Positions 9,085 to 16,489 of a DNA stretch of 64,000 bases are shown one piece after another. Origin of the DNA: Nocardia fusca NBRC 14340. GTDB lineage: Bacteria; Actinomycetota; Actinomycetes; Mycobacteriales; Mycobacteriaceae. A program made the position numbers and the translations under genes. Under the pieces are notes generated by a model. It did no database searches, had not been told where the DNA came from, and saw nothing but the letters and a program-made list of their open reading frames with translations. The stretch spans positions 186,001 to 250,000 of the forward strand of contig NZ_BDCU01000018.1 in assembly GCF_001618425.1 (NCBI RefSeq), written 5' to 3'. Each line of letters begins with the position of its first letter. The first letter of the stretch is position 1.

Positions 9085-10419
9085 ATGTTGGGAAACGAGC
9101 TGATGCCCGAAGAAGCGCACCGCTCCGATTCGGCCGCCGGTGGCTCCGAAGGCCAGTCCTCGGTGAAGGTGGTCCGCGCGGCCATCGTCGGTACCGTCGT
9201 CGAGTACTACGACTTCGGTATCTACGGGTACATGGCGACCGTGGTCGCCACCCTGTTCTTCGTCTCGGAGAACGAAACGGCCGCGCTGCTGGGCACCTTC
9301 GCCGCGTTCGCGGTGGCGTTCTTCCTGCGGGTGCCCGGCGGGATCTTCTTCGGCCATATCGGGGACCGGTACGGCCGCAAGAGCGCGCTGTCGTGGACCA
9401 TCCTGCTGATGGTGGTCGCCACGGTACTGATGGGCTTGATGCCGACCTACGTCACGCTGGGCGTCTGGGCCACCGCGGCTCTGGTGCTGGCCAGGTGTCT
9501 GCAGGGTTTCGCCGCCGGCGGTGAACTCGGCGGTGCCAACGCCTTCGTTTCCGAATCGGCGCCGCGGCGCTGGCGCGCGACCCAGACCTCGATGGTCAAC
9601 TCGGGCACTTATCTCGGGTCCCTCGTCGCCTCGCTGGTCGCGCTCGCCCTGACCTCGATCTTCTCCGAAGAGACAATTCTGTCGTGGGCGTGGCGTATTC
9701 CGTTCCTGCTCAGCGTGGTCATCGGTGTCGTCGGCATCTGGATCCGCAACCATATGGAGGACACCCCGCAGTTCGAGGAACTCGCCGAAAAGGGTGAGAC
9801 GAAGAAACTGCCGGTGATGGAACTGCTGCGCACTTCCGGTGGCGCCGTGGTCAAGATCGTCTTCCTGGGTGCGCTCATCACCGGTGGTTACTACATCGCC
9901 TCGGTGTACGCGGCGACCTACCTGCAGACCGCGGGTGGTCATTCCTCGACGCTGGCGTTCCTGTCCACCTCGCTGGCACTGGTCCTGGGCGTGATCACCC
10001 TGCCGATCGCGGGCTACCTCGCCGACACCTACGGCCGCAAACCGGTACTGCTGTGGGGCAGCGTCGCCGCGGCCGTGCTCGGCGTCCCGATGTTCGTGCT
10101 GATGGCCGGGGCGGGCGCCTGGCAGGCGGTGGTCGGCCAGTCGGTGCTCTTCATCTGCGTCTCGGTCGTCAACGGTGCCTCGTATGTGACCTACGTGGAG
10201 ATGCTGAAGGCCTCGGTCCGCTACAGCGGTCTGGCGCTGGGCAACAACATCACCAACATGCTGCTCGGCGGCACCGCACCGTTCATCGCGACCTGGCTCA
10301 TCGACGTGACCGGCAATTCGCTGGCGCCCGCGGGCTACTTCGTGTTCTGCGCGCTGCTCACGCTGGGCACGGTCTTCTTCGTCGAGGAGACCAAGGGCAT
10401 CGAACTGCGGGTGGACTGA
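9085..10419 (+). CDS. MFS transporter, metabolite:H+ symporter (MHS) type
   Basis: Inner-membrane uptake protein of 444 residues with about twelve hydrophobic segments. Diagnostic features of the MHS group are the first-helix region VVEYYDFGIYGYMA, the loop 2-3 motif GDRYGRK and its repeat ADTYGRK in loop 8-9. Relatives import organic acids such as shikimate, alpha-ketoglutarate, citrate and aromatic acids by proton symport. It starts one base after the flavoprotein stop, so it is co-transcribed with the catabolic genes and probably imports the pathway substrate. The ATG at 9103 (residue 7) is an alternative start. Confidence 0.9.
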   Translation: MLGNELMPEEAHRSDSAAGGSEGQSSVKVVRAAIVGTVVEYYDFGIYGYMATVVATLFFVSENETAALLGTFAAFAVAFFLRVPGGIFFGHIGDRYGRKSALSWTILLMVVATVLMGLMPTYVTLGVWATAALVLARCLQGFAAGGELGGANAFVSESAPRRWRATQTSMVNSGTYLGSLVASLVALALTSIFSEETILSWAWRIPFLLSVVIGVVGIWIRNHMEDTPQFEELAEKGETKKLPVMELLRTSGGAVVKIVFLGALITGGYYIASVYAATYLQTAGGHSSTLAFLSTSLALVLGVITLPIAGYLADTYGRKPVLLWGSVAAAVLGVPMFVLMAGAGAWQAVVGQSVLFICVSVVNGASYVTYVEMLKASVRYSGLALGNNITNMLLGGTAPFIATWLIDVTGNSLAPAGYFVFCALLTLGTVFFVEETKGIELRVD

Positions 10420-10426
10420 GCGCGTC

Positions 10427-10461
10427 GCCGCCGCGGGGCGACCGAGGCCACCCGCGGCGGC
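10427..10461 (+). terminator. GC-rich hairpin between transporter and hmgA
   Basis: Perfect 11-bp inverted repeat GCCGCCGCGGG/CCCGCGGCGGC with a 13-base loop, eight bases after the transporter stop. It lacks a T-run, so it may be a weak terminator, an attenuator or an mRNA-stabilising hairpin that sets different levels of the upstream and downstream halves of the operon. Confidence 0.4.
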
Positions 10462-10513
10462 ACCGTGCGCCCACCTTTCCCGATCCATATCCGTTTCCAC
10501 GAGGAGGCAGGTC

Positions 10514-11710
10514 ATGGCGTACTACCGCCAACTCGGCAACGTTCCGCCGAAACGCCACACCCGGCACCGCGACGACAGCGGCCGGCTCTACTACGAGGAG
10601 CTGATGGGGGAGGAGGGTTTCTCCTCGGATTCGTCGCTGCTCTATCACCGTGGGATCCCGTCGGCGATCTCCGGCGCCGACGTGTGGGAGGTCCCCGACC
10701 AGACGACCACGCCCAACCATCCGCTGACACCGCGGCACCTGAAATTGCACACGCTCTTCCCGGCCGGAACCTGGGCGGAGACCGATGTGGTCACCGGTCG
10801 CCGATTGCTGCTCGGCAATTCCGATGTGCGGATCTCCTATGTGGTCGCGGCGAAGGAGTCGCCGCTGTACCGCAACGCCCTCGGCGACGAGATCGTCTAC
10901 CTCGAATCCGGCGCGGCGCGGGTGGAAACGGTGTTCGGCGCCCTCGCGGCCCGGCGGGGCGATTATGTCGTGATCCCGACCTCCACCACCCACCGCTGGA
11001 TTCCGCAGGGCGACGAACCGCTGCGCGCGTACGCCATCGAGTCGAGCAGCCATATCGTGCCGCCCAAGCGTTACCTCTCCAGATTCGGACAGCTGCTGGA
11101 GAATGCGCCCTACTGCGAGCGCGACCTGCACGGCCCCCGCGACGTCCTGCTCGCCGAGGGGGCCGAGGTGGAGGTACTGGTCAAACACCGCACCTCCCGT
11201 GGCATCGTCGGCACCCGCATGGTGTACCCGCGACACCCGTTCGACGTGGTCGGCTGGGACGGCTGCCTGTACCCGTACACGTTCAATATCGACGATTTCG
11301 AGCCGATCACCGGCCGTGTCCATCAGCCGCCGCCGGTGCACCAGGTGTTCGAGGGCACCGGATTCGTGGTGTGTAATTTCGTCCCGCGCAAGGTCGACTA
11401 CCATCCGCTGGCCGTCCCGGTGCCGTACTACCACTCCAATGTCGACTCCGATGAGGTCATGTTCTACTGCGGCGGGAACTACGAGGCGCGCAAGGGTTCC
11501 GGTATCGGTCTCGGATCGGTGTCGGTGCATCCGGGCGGGCACGCGCACGGGCCGCAGCCCGGTGGTATGGAACGTTCGCTCGGCCTGGAATCCGTCGAGG
11601 AGACCGCGGTCATGGTCGACACCTTCGCCCCGTTGGAACTGGGCGAGGGCGCGCTCGCGTGCGAGGACCCCGAGTACGCATGGTCGTGGCTGGGGGAGGC
11701 GAGCGCATGA
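10514..11710 (+). CDS. hmgA: Homogentisate 1,2-dioxygenase
   Basis: Non-haem Fe(II) cupin enzyme that opens the homogentisate ring to maleylacetoacetate using O2. 398 residues; the C-terminal half has the metal-site elements YHSNVDSDEVMFY (His307 and Glu314 are the likely ligands) and HPGGHAHGPQPG (His343/His345), typical of the bacterial enzyme. GAGGAGG precedes the ATG. Identification is supported by fumarylacetoacetase two genes downstream, separated only by an unknown protein and joined by ATGA overlaps. It is 94 bp after the transporter, beyond a hairpin, but probably in the same regulon. Confidence 0.93.
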   Translation: MAYYRQLGNVPPKRHTRHRDDSGRLYYEELMGEEGFSSDSSLLYHRGIPSAISGADVWEVPDQTTTPNHPLTPRHLKLHTLFPAGTWAETDVVTGRRLLLGNSDVRISYVVAAKESPLYRNALGDEIVYLESGAARVETVFGALAARRGDYVVIPTSTTHRWIPQGDEPLRAYAIESSSHIVPPKRYLSRFGQLLENAPYCERDLHGPRDVLLAEGAEVEVLVKHRTSRGIVGTRMVYPRHPFDVVGWDGCLYPYTFNIDDFEPITGRVHQPPPVHQVFEGTGFVVCNFVPRKVDYHPLAVPVPYYHSNVDSDEVMFYCGGNYEARKGSGIGLGSVSVHPGGHAHGPQPGGMERSLGLESVEETAVMVDTFAPLELGEGALACEDPEYAWSWLGEASA

Positions 11711-12570
11711 TCCCCGCTCTCCTGCGGGGGCTGTGTGACGACGCGGCCCTCTTCCCACCCGGCAACGCGCCGCTGCCCGCCGCGCTGACCGCGCACGCAC
11801 GCTATCGGGACAGCGAGTTCGCGGCACTCGTCGGACCGCTGATCTTCCCCGTTCCGCGGCTCGCCGAACTGGCGGCGCGGTCACCCGGCTCGCTGACCGT
11901 GGTGTTCACCGCCCCGGCGGGTCCGGGGACTGTGGTTCCGGCTCTGGAGCGGGCAGCCGTGCTGGACGGGCTGATCGTGACCGGTCTCGAGATCGCCGTA
12001 CCGGCGCGGGAATCCGTGGTGGAGTTCTTCGCGACGCTGGACTCGATCGCCGGCCGGACGGCGGGTCTCGAGGTGTACGTCGAGGTGCCGCGGGACGAGC
12101 GGCGAGCGGCCGTCCTGGAGCGGCTCGCCGGCTCGCCCTACGCGGCGAAGTTCCGCACCGGCGGCATCGTCGCCGCGGCGTATCCCGACGAGCGGGAACT
12201 GGCGATGGCATTGCGGTCGGCCGTCGCCGCCGGGGTCCCGTTCAAGGCGACCGCCGGGTTGCATCATGCCGTCCGCAATACCGATCCCACCACCGGGTTC
12301 GAACAACACGGCTTCCTCAATCTGCTGCTCGCGACCCACCTGGCTCTCGCCGGTGCCGATACCGGTGCGCTCGAGGCAGTGTTGGCGAACCGGAACGGCG
12401 CCGGGGTCGCCGCCGAGCTGGCCGCGCTGTCGGAAGCCGAGGAGAAAGCCGTGCGGGGCGCCTTCCGCTCGTTCGGAACCTGCAGTATCAGCGACCCCCT
12501 CACCGAACTGGTGGATCTGAACCTGCTTCCGGCCGTCCTGCGGCCCGTCTCCGAAAGCTCGGCATCATGA
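11707..12570 (+). CDS. Conserved hypothetical protein between hmgA and fahA
   Basis: 287-residue soluble protein that I cannot assign to a named family. Its pattern of alternating hydrophobic strands and helices, with FRTGG near residue 157 and PFKATAGLHHAVR near 180-195, resembles a beta/alpha-barrel enzyme with a conserved Lys and His pair. ATG at 11707 overlaps the hmgA stop (ATGA) and is preferred over an in-frame start 48 bp earlier. The stop overlaps the fahA start in the same way. Position between ring-cleavage dioxygenase and fumarylacetoacetase is where other bacteria carry the glutathione-dependent maleylacetoacetate isomerase. Actinobacteria lack glutathione and no such gene is present here, so this protein is a candidate for that step; this is inference only. 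Confidence 0.85.
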   Translation: MIPALLRGLCDDAALFPPGNAPLPAALTAHARYRDSEFAALVGPLIFPVPRLAELAARSPGSLTVVFTAPAGPGTVVPALERAAVLDGLIVTGLEIAVPARESVVEFFATLDSIAGRTAGLEVYVEVPRDERRAAVLERLAGSPYAAKFRTGGIVAAAYPDERELAMALRSAVAAGVPFKATAGLHHAVRNTDPTTGFEQHGFLNLLLATHLALAGADTGALEAVLANRNGAGVAAELAALSEAEEKAVRGAFRSFGTCSISDPLTELVDLNLLPAVLRPVSESSAS

Positions 12571-13751
12571 CCGTCATCGATATCCCCGCCGATTCCCCCT
12601 TCGGGCTCGACAACCTGCCCTATGGCGTCTTCTCCACCCCCGGCACCGCGCCGCGTGTCGGTGTCCGGGTCGCGGACACCGTCGTCGATCTGGCCGTCGC
12701 GCTGGGGGACGAGGTGTTCGCGCGTCCGTCGCTCAACGATTTCATGGCTCTCGGCCCCCGGCAGTGGGCCGCCGCCCGTACCCGGATCACCGAACTGGTC
12801 CGGGGTGAGGTGCCCGCGGACGCCGTGCATCCGCTCGCCGACGTGACGCTGCATCTGCCCATCGAAGTCGCCGACTACGTGGACTTCTACGCCTCCGAAC
12901 AGCACGCCACCAATCTGGGCAGGCTGTTCCGGCCCGATTCGGCGCCCCTGATGCCGAACTGGAAACACCTCCCGGTCGGCTACCACGGCCGGTCGAGCAC
13001 TGTGCTCGTATCCGGCACCAATATCGTCCGTCCCTGCGGGCAGCGCAAATCGCCCACCGAGGCGGTACCGAGCTTCGGACCGTCCCGGCGGCTGGATATC
13101 GAGGCCGAACTGGGTTTCGTCGTCGGGGTGCCGTCCGCGCCGGGCACCGTGATCACGCCGGACGAATTCGCCGAGCACGTCTTCGGCGCGGTGGTGGTCA
13201 ACGACTGGTCCGCCCGCGATATCCAGGCCTGGGAGTACGTACCGCTGGGTCCGTTCCTCGGTAAGAGTTTCGCGACCTCGATCTCGCCGTGGGTGGTGCC
13301 GCTGGCCGCGCTGGAAGCGGCGCGGATCGACACCCCGGTCCAGGACCCCGAGCCACTGCCGTATCTGCGCGGTGCGGAGAAATGGGGGCTGGACATCGAC
13401 CTCGCCGTCGAATGGAATGGGCAACCGGTCTCCCGGCCGCCCTATGCCCAGATGTACTGGTCGCCCGCGCAGATGCTCGCCCACACCACGATCAACGGCG
13501 CCGCGGCGCGTACCGGTGACCTGTTCGCCTCCGGAACCATTTCCGGCGCCCGCAAAGATCAGCGCGGCGCCTTCATCGAACTCACCTGGGGCGGGGCCGA
13601 ACCGGTGGAGGTCAACGGGGAGACCCGGACCTTCCTCGAGGACGGCGACGAGATCGCCATCACGGCCACCGCCCCCGGCCCCGGGGGCGCCCGGATCGGT
13701 TTCGGTGAGGTGCGTGCCCGGATCCTGCCCGCCACGCAGGCGCACCGATGA
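12567..13751 (+). CDS. fahA: Fumarylacetoacetase
   Basis: Hydrolyses fumarylacetoacetate to fumarate and acetoacetate, the last step of tyrosine/homogentisate breakdown. 394 residues, normal for the family. Recognisable parts are DYVDFYASEQHATN (metal-binding Asp and catalytic His of the FAH family), PVGYHGRSSTVLVSG, RLDIEAELGFVVG (acidic metal ligands), NDWSARDIQAWEYVPLGPFLGKSF and the C-terminal SGTISG. ATGA overlap with the preceding gene shows tight coupling. The stop overlaps the ATG of a 28-codon open frame that may be a remnant of a further gene. Confidence 0.95.
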   Translation: MTVIDIPADSPFGLDNLPYGVFSTPGTAPRVGVRVADTVVDLAVALGDEVFARPSLNDFMALGPRQWAAARTRITELVRGEVPADAVHPLADVTLHLPIEVADYVDFYASEQHATNLGRLFRPDSAPLMPNWKHLPVGYHGRSSTVLVSGTNIVRPCGQRKSPTEAVPSFGPSRRLDIEAELGFVVGVPSAPGTVITPDEFAEHVFGAVVVNDWSARDIQAWEYVPLGPFLGKSFATSISPWVVPLAALEAARIDTPVQDPEPLPYLRGAEKWGLDIDLAVEWNGQPVSRPPYAQMYWSPAQMLAHTTINGAAARTGDLFASGTISGARKDQRGAFIELTWGGAEPVEVNGETRTFLEDGDEIAITATAPGPGGARIGFGEVRARILPATQAHR

Positions 13752-13834
13752 GCGCGAAGGAGCAGGTGCGGGCGGCGACCGGCACCGAGCTGGCCGTCGA
13801 TCTCCTCGACGCCGGACCGGGGAGCGCGCGGTAG
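13748..13834 (+). pseudogene. 28-codon open frame coupled to fahA, possible gene remnant
   Basis: Begins with an ATGA overlap on the fahA stop, as real operon members here do, but ends after 28 codons. The following ~110 bases in another frame also read as typical coding sequence (a stretch with FGPGRRVAVAAVLPDRALAG) before stopping, which would fit a frameshifted and decayed gene. No family was recognised; it may equally be chance. Confidence 0.25.
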
Positions 13835-14128
13835 CGGTCTTCGGTCCGGGCCGCCGGGTGGCGGTAGCGGCGGTGCTGCCAGACCGGGCACTCGCTGGGC
13901 CGGTGGCCGTCCGCCCTGTCGACGCTGTTGCGGGGCGACAGCGCGGCTGAATTCGATACTCGATCACCGGCTCGGCTCGGACGCCGGTGATCCACCTCGT
14001 GTGAGATGAGCATCGAGTCGTCGGGTCTGTAGACGTTGTTGGTCGCGATGATCGGGCCGGCCGCGGGGTGACCTCGGGGGATGCGGCGGGAGTAGCATCC
14101 AGTTATCCCTCGACGAGTCGAGAGCATC
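13835..14128. other. Gap between the catabolic operon and the hydrogenase island
   Basis: About 290 bp with no convincing gene beyond the possible remnant above. It must hold the hypA promoter. A 6-2-6 inverted repeat CTCGAC-GA-GTCGAG (14109-14122) sits directly before hypA; no clear promoter hexamers were picked out. Confidence 0.4.
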
Positions 14129-14500
14129 ATGCACGAACTCGCGATTGCGCAAAGTGTTGTCGACGCCGTGTGCGACCACGCGGCGGGGCGTGCGGTGTAT
14201 CGCGTGACCGTCGATGTCGGTGTGCTGACCGCCGTGGTACCCGATGCGCTGCGATTCGCGTTCGATATCGCCGCCGAGGGCACCGTCGCGGACGGCGCCA
14301 GTCTGGATATCCGGTGCGTACCGGGTGCGGCGCACTGCCGCGACTGCGGTGCGGACTTCACCGTCACCGACCTGCTCATTCTCTGCGACGCGTGCGGAAG
14401 CGCGGATGTGGCGATAGGGGCGGGCCGGGAGCTGCGGATCCGCTCGATGGAAGTGAGCCGAGAATGTGCGCAACCTGCGGATGTGGAAACGACACGGTAG
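14129..14500 (+). CDS. hypA: Hydrogenase nickel-insertion protein HypA
   Basis: Delivers nickel to the [NiFe] hydrogenase large subunit together with HypB. 123 residues; starts MHELAIAQSVV, with His2 the nickel ligand, and has the zinc-site pairs CRDCG and CDACGS about 28 residues apart, both diagnostic. First gene of the hydrogenase island; its 3' end overlaps hypB by 37 bases, implying coupled translation of the two partners. Confidence 0.96.
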   Translation: MHELAIAQSVVDAVCDHAAGRAVYRVTVDVGVLTAVVPDALRFAFDIAAEGTVADGASLDIRCVPGAAHCRDCGADFTVTDLLILCDACGSADVAIGAGRELRIRSMEVSRECAQPADVETTR

Positions 14501-15339
14501 GCGTGATCACGGTCGGACACGACGGACCGGCCGATCCCGGACCCGAACACGGCCGGGACGGTCCGCCGCATTCGCACGGTCCCGGCAACGAGCACGCACA
14601 CGACAGCCATGAGCACGCACACGACGGTGGGCCGCCCCATACCCACCCGCCGGCGACCGAGACGGTATCGCTCGAGCAGAAAGTGCTCGCGAAGAACGAC
14701 CACCTCGCCCAGCACAACCGCGAGTGGCTGCGCGAGCGCGGCATCCTGGCATTGAACATGACCAGCTCTCCGGGTGCGGGCAAGACCACGCTGCTCGAGC
14801 GGACGATCCGCGCGCTGCCCGGTACCCCGATCGCGGTGATCGAGGGGGACCAGGAAACTGTGCGCGATGCCGAGCGGATCGCCGCGACCGGAGCCCGGGC
14901 GGTCCAGGTCAACACGGGAGCCGGTTGCCATCTGGACGCCGAGATGACGCGCCGGGCACTGCACGCGCTGGATCCGGCCTCCGGCACCGTGCTCTTCATC
15001 GAGAACGTCGGCAATCTCGTCTGCCCGGCGCTGTTCGACCTCGGTGAGGCCGGGAAGGTCGTACTGATCTCGGTGACCGAGGGGACCGACAAACCCCTGA
15101 AGTATCCGCATATGTTCGCGGCGGCCGGTCTGGTGCTGGTGAACAAGATCGATCTGCTGCCGTATGTCGATTTCGACCTCGCCGCCTGCACCGGGTACGC
15201 GCATACGGTGAACCCCGGCCTCGAGATCCTCCCGGTCTCGGCGACCACCGGGGCGGGACTCGACCGCTGGTATGAATGGCTGGCGGAGCAGCGCCGGGCG
15301 GCCGCGCCGAGTCTTGAGGGTGTCGGACACCCCATCTAG
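14464..15339 (+). CDS. hypB: Hydrogenase nickel incorporation GTPase HypB
   Basis: GTPase that stores and transfers nickel during hydrogenase maturation. 291 residues. The N-terminus has the high-affinity nickel motif CATCGC (Cys2, Cys5, Cys7), followed by a His-rich stretch at about 35-60 (nickel storage), then the P-loop SSPGAGKTT, a metal-site GAGCHLD, and the guanine-recognition NKID. The ATG at 14464 is chosen because it puts Cys2 at the N-terminus; the frame continues upstream without homology. An 80-bp gap with a CRP-like site separates it from hhyS. Confidence 0.96.
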   Translation: MCATCGCGNDTVGVITVGHDGPADPGPEHGRDGPPHSHGPGNEHAHDSHEHAHDGGPPHTHPPATETVSLEQKVLAKNDHLAQHNREWLRERGILALNMTSSPGAGKTTLLERTIRALPGTPIAVIEGDQETVRDAERIAATGARAVQVNTGAGCHLDAEMTRRALHALDPASGTVLFIENVGNLVCPALFDLGEAGKVVLISVTEGTDKPLKYPHMFAAAGLVLVNKIDLLPYVDFDLAACTGYAHTVNPGLEILPVSATTGAGLDRWYEWLAEQRRAAAPSLEGVGHPI

Positions 15340-15344
15340 ACTGT

Positions 15345-15360
15345 TGTGATCAGAGTCACA
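15345..15360 (+). promoter_or_regulatory. CRP/FNR-type operator upstream of hhyS
   Basis: TGTGA-TCAGAG-TCACA is a perfect match to the TGTGA-N6-TCACA consensus of CRP-family regulators (Crp/GlxR in actinobacteria; FNR-type sites are similar). It is centred about 68 bp before the hhyS ATG, in the only sizeable gap of the first half of the hydrogenase island, so a second promoter for the structural genes is likely here. Confidence 0.65.
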
Positions 15361-15420
15361 ATCCGTGGTCTATGAGCCGGAACGGCCAGTCCCCGCTTCG
15401 ACTCCGGAAGGTGGCAGCGT

Positions 15421-16476
15421 ATGCCAACTCAGGAAGCGGTCCGAGCCGAAGAGACCTTGATCCATGTGCTCTGGATCAACGCCGGTCTCAGTTGCGACGG
15501 CGATTCGGTGGCGTTGACCGCCGCCACCCAGCCCAGTGTCGAGGAAATCGCCCTCGGCGCCCTCCCCGGTCTCCCGAAAGTCGCGGTGCATTGGCCGCTC
15601 ATCGATTTCGAGTGCGGTCCCAATGGCGGTGCCGACGATTTCCTCGAATGGTTCTTCCGGGCAGACCGTGGCGAAATCGACCCGTTCGTGCTGGTCGTGG
15701 AGGGGTCAATACCGAACGAACAATTGCACGAGGAGGGGTATTGGTGCGGATTCGGCAACGATCCCGCCACCGGCCAGCCCCTGACGACCAGCGAATGGCT
15801 GGACCGCCTCGCCCCGAAGGCCACGGCCATCGTGGCGGCCGGTACCTGCGCGACCTATGGCGGTATCCACGCGATGGCCGGTAATCCGACCGGTGCCATG
15901 GGTGTGCCCGACTATCTCGGCTGGGACTGGAAGAGCAAGGCCGGAATCCCGATCGTCTGCGTGCCCGGTTGCCCCATCCACCCGGACAATCTGTCGGAGA
16001 CGCTCACCTATCTGCTCTACACGGCCACCGGTCAGGCCCCGATGATCCCGCTCGACGAGGCACTGCGCCCCAAGTGGCTGTTCGGCGCGACCGTGCACGA
16101 GGGCTGCGACCGCGCGGGCTACTACGAGGAGGGCGATTTCGCCACCGAGTACGGCTCCCCGAAATGCATCGTGAAACTGGGGTGCTGGGGTCCGGTGGTC
16201 AAGTGCAATGTGCCGAAGCGCGGGTGGATCAACGGCGTGGGTGGCTGCCCGAACGTCGGCGGTATCTGCATCGGATGCACCATGCCCGGCTTCCCCGACA
16301 AATTCATGCCGTTCATGGACGAACCGCCCGGCGGGAAGATCTCCTCCGCCGCCTCGGGCCTCTATGGATCGGTGGTCCGCAGCCTCCGTCACATCACCGG
16401 TCGTACCGTCGACAAAGAGCCACGCTGGCGGCACCGGGGCGAAGAGCTCGAGACCGGCGCGACCCGAACCTGGTAG
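15421..16476 (+). CDS. hhyS: [NiFe]-hydrogenase small subunit, group 1h
   Basis: Electron-transfer subunit carrying three iron-sulfur clusters, part of the high-affinity oxygen-tolerant H2-scavenging enzyme. 351 residues, no Tat signal and no C-terminal membrane helix, as known for group 1h (formerly group 5). The N-terminal cluster motif reads SCDGD: Cys25 is followed by Asp28 where other groups have a cysteine, matching the three-Cys/one-Asp proximal cluster described for the Ralstonia actinobacterial-type enzyme. Further ligand regions are GTCATYGG, VCVPGCPIHP, HEGCDRAG and GGCPNVGGICIGCTMP. GGAAGG precedes the ATG. Followed 13 bp later by the large subunit. Confidence 0.95.
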   Translation: MPTQEAVRAEETLIHVLWINAGLSCDGDSVALTAATQPSVEEIALGALPGLPKVAVHWPLIDFECGPNGGADDFLEWFFRADRGEIDPFVLVVEGSIPNEQLHEEGYWCGFGNDPATGQPLTTSEWLDRLAPKATAIVAAGTCATYGGIHAMAGNPTGAMGVPDYLGWDWKSKAGIPIVCVPGCPIHPDNLSETLTYLLYTATGQAPMIPLDEALRPKWLFGATVHEGCDRAGYYEEGDFATEYGSPKCIVKLGCWGPVVKCNVPKRGWINGVGGCPNVGGICIGCTMPGFPDKFMPFMDEPPGGKISSAASGLYGSVVRSLRHITGRTVDKEPRWRHRGEELETGATRTW

Positions 16477-16489
16477 GAGGGATCCGGCG

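Noticed and set aside
10514..11710. Gentisate-type dioxygenase instead of homogentisate dioxygenase
   Set aside because: Length near 400 residues, the C-terminal cupin ligands and the linked fumarylacetoacetase fit homogentisate dioxygenase.
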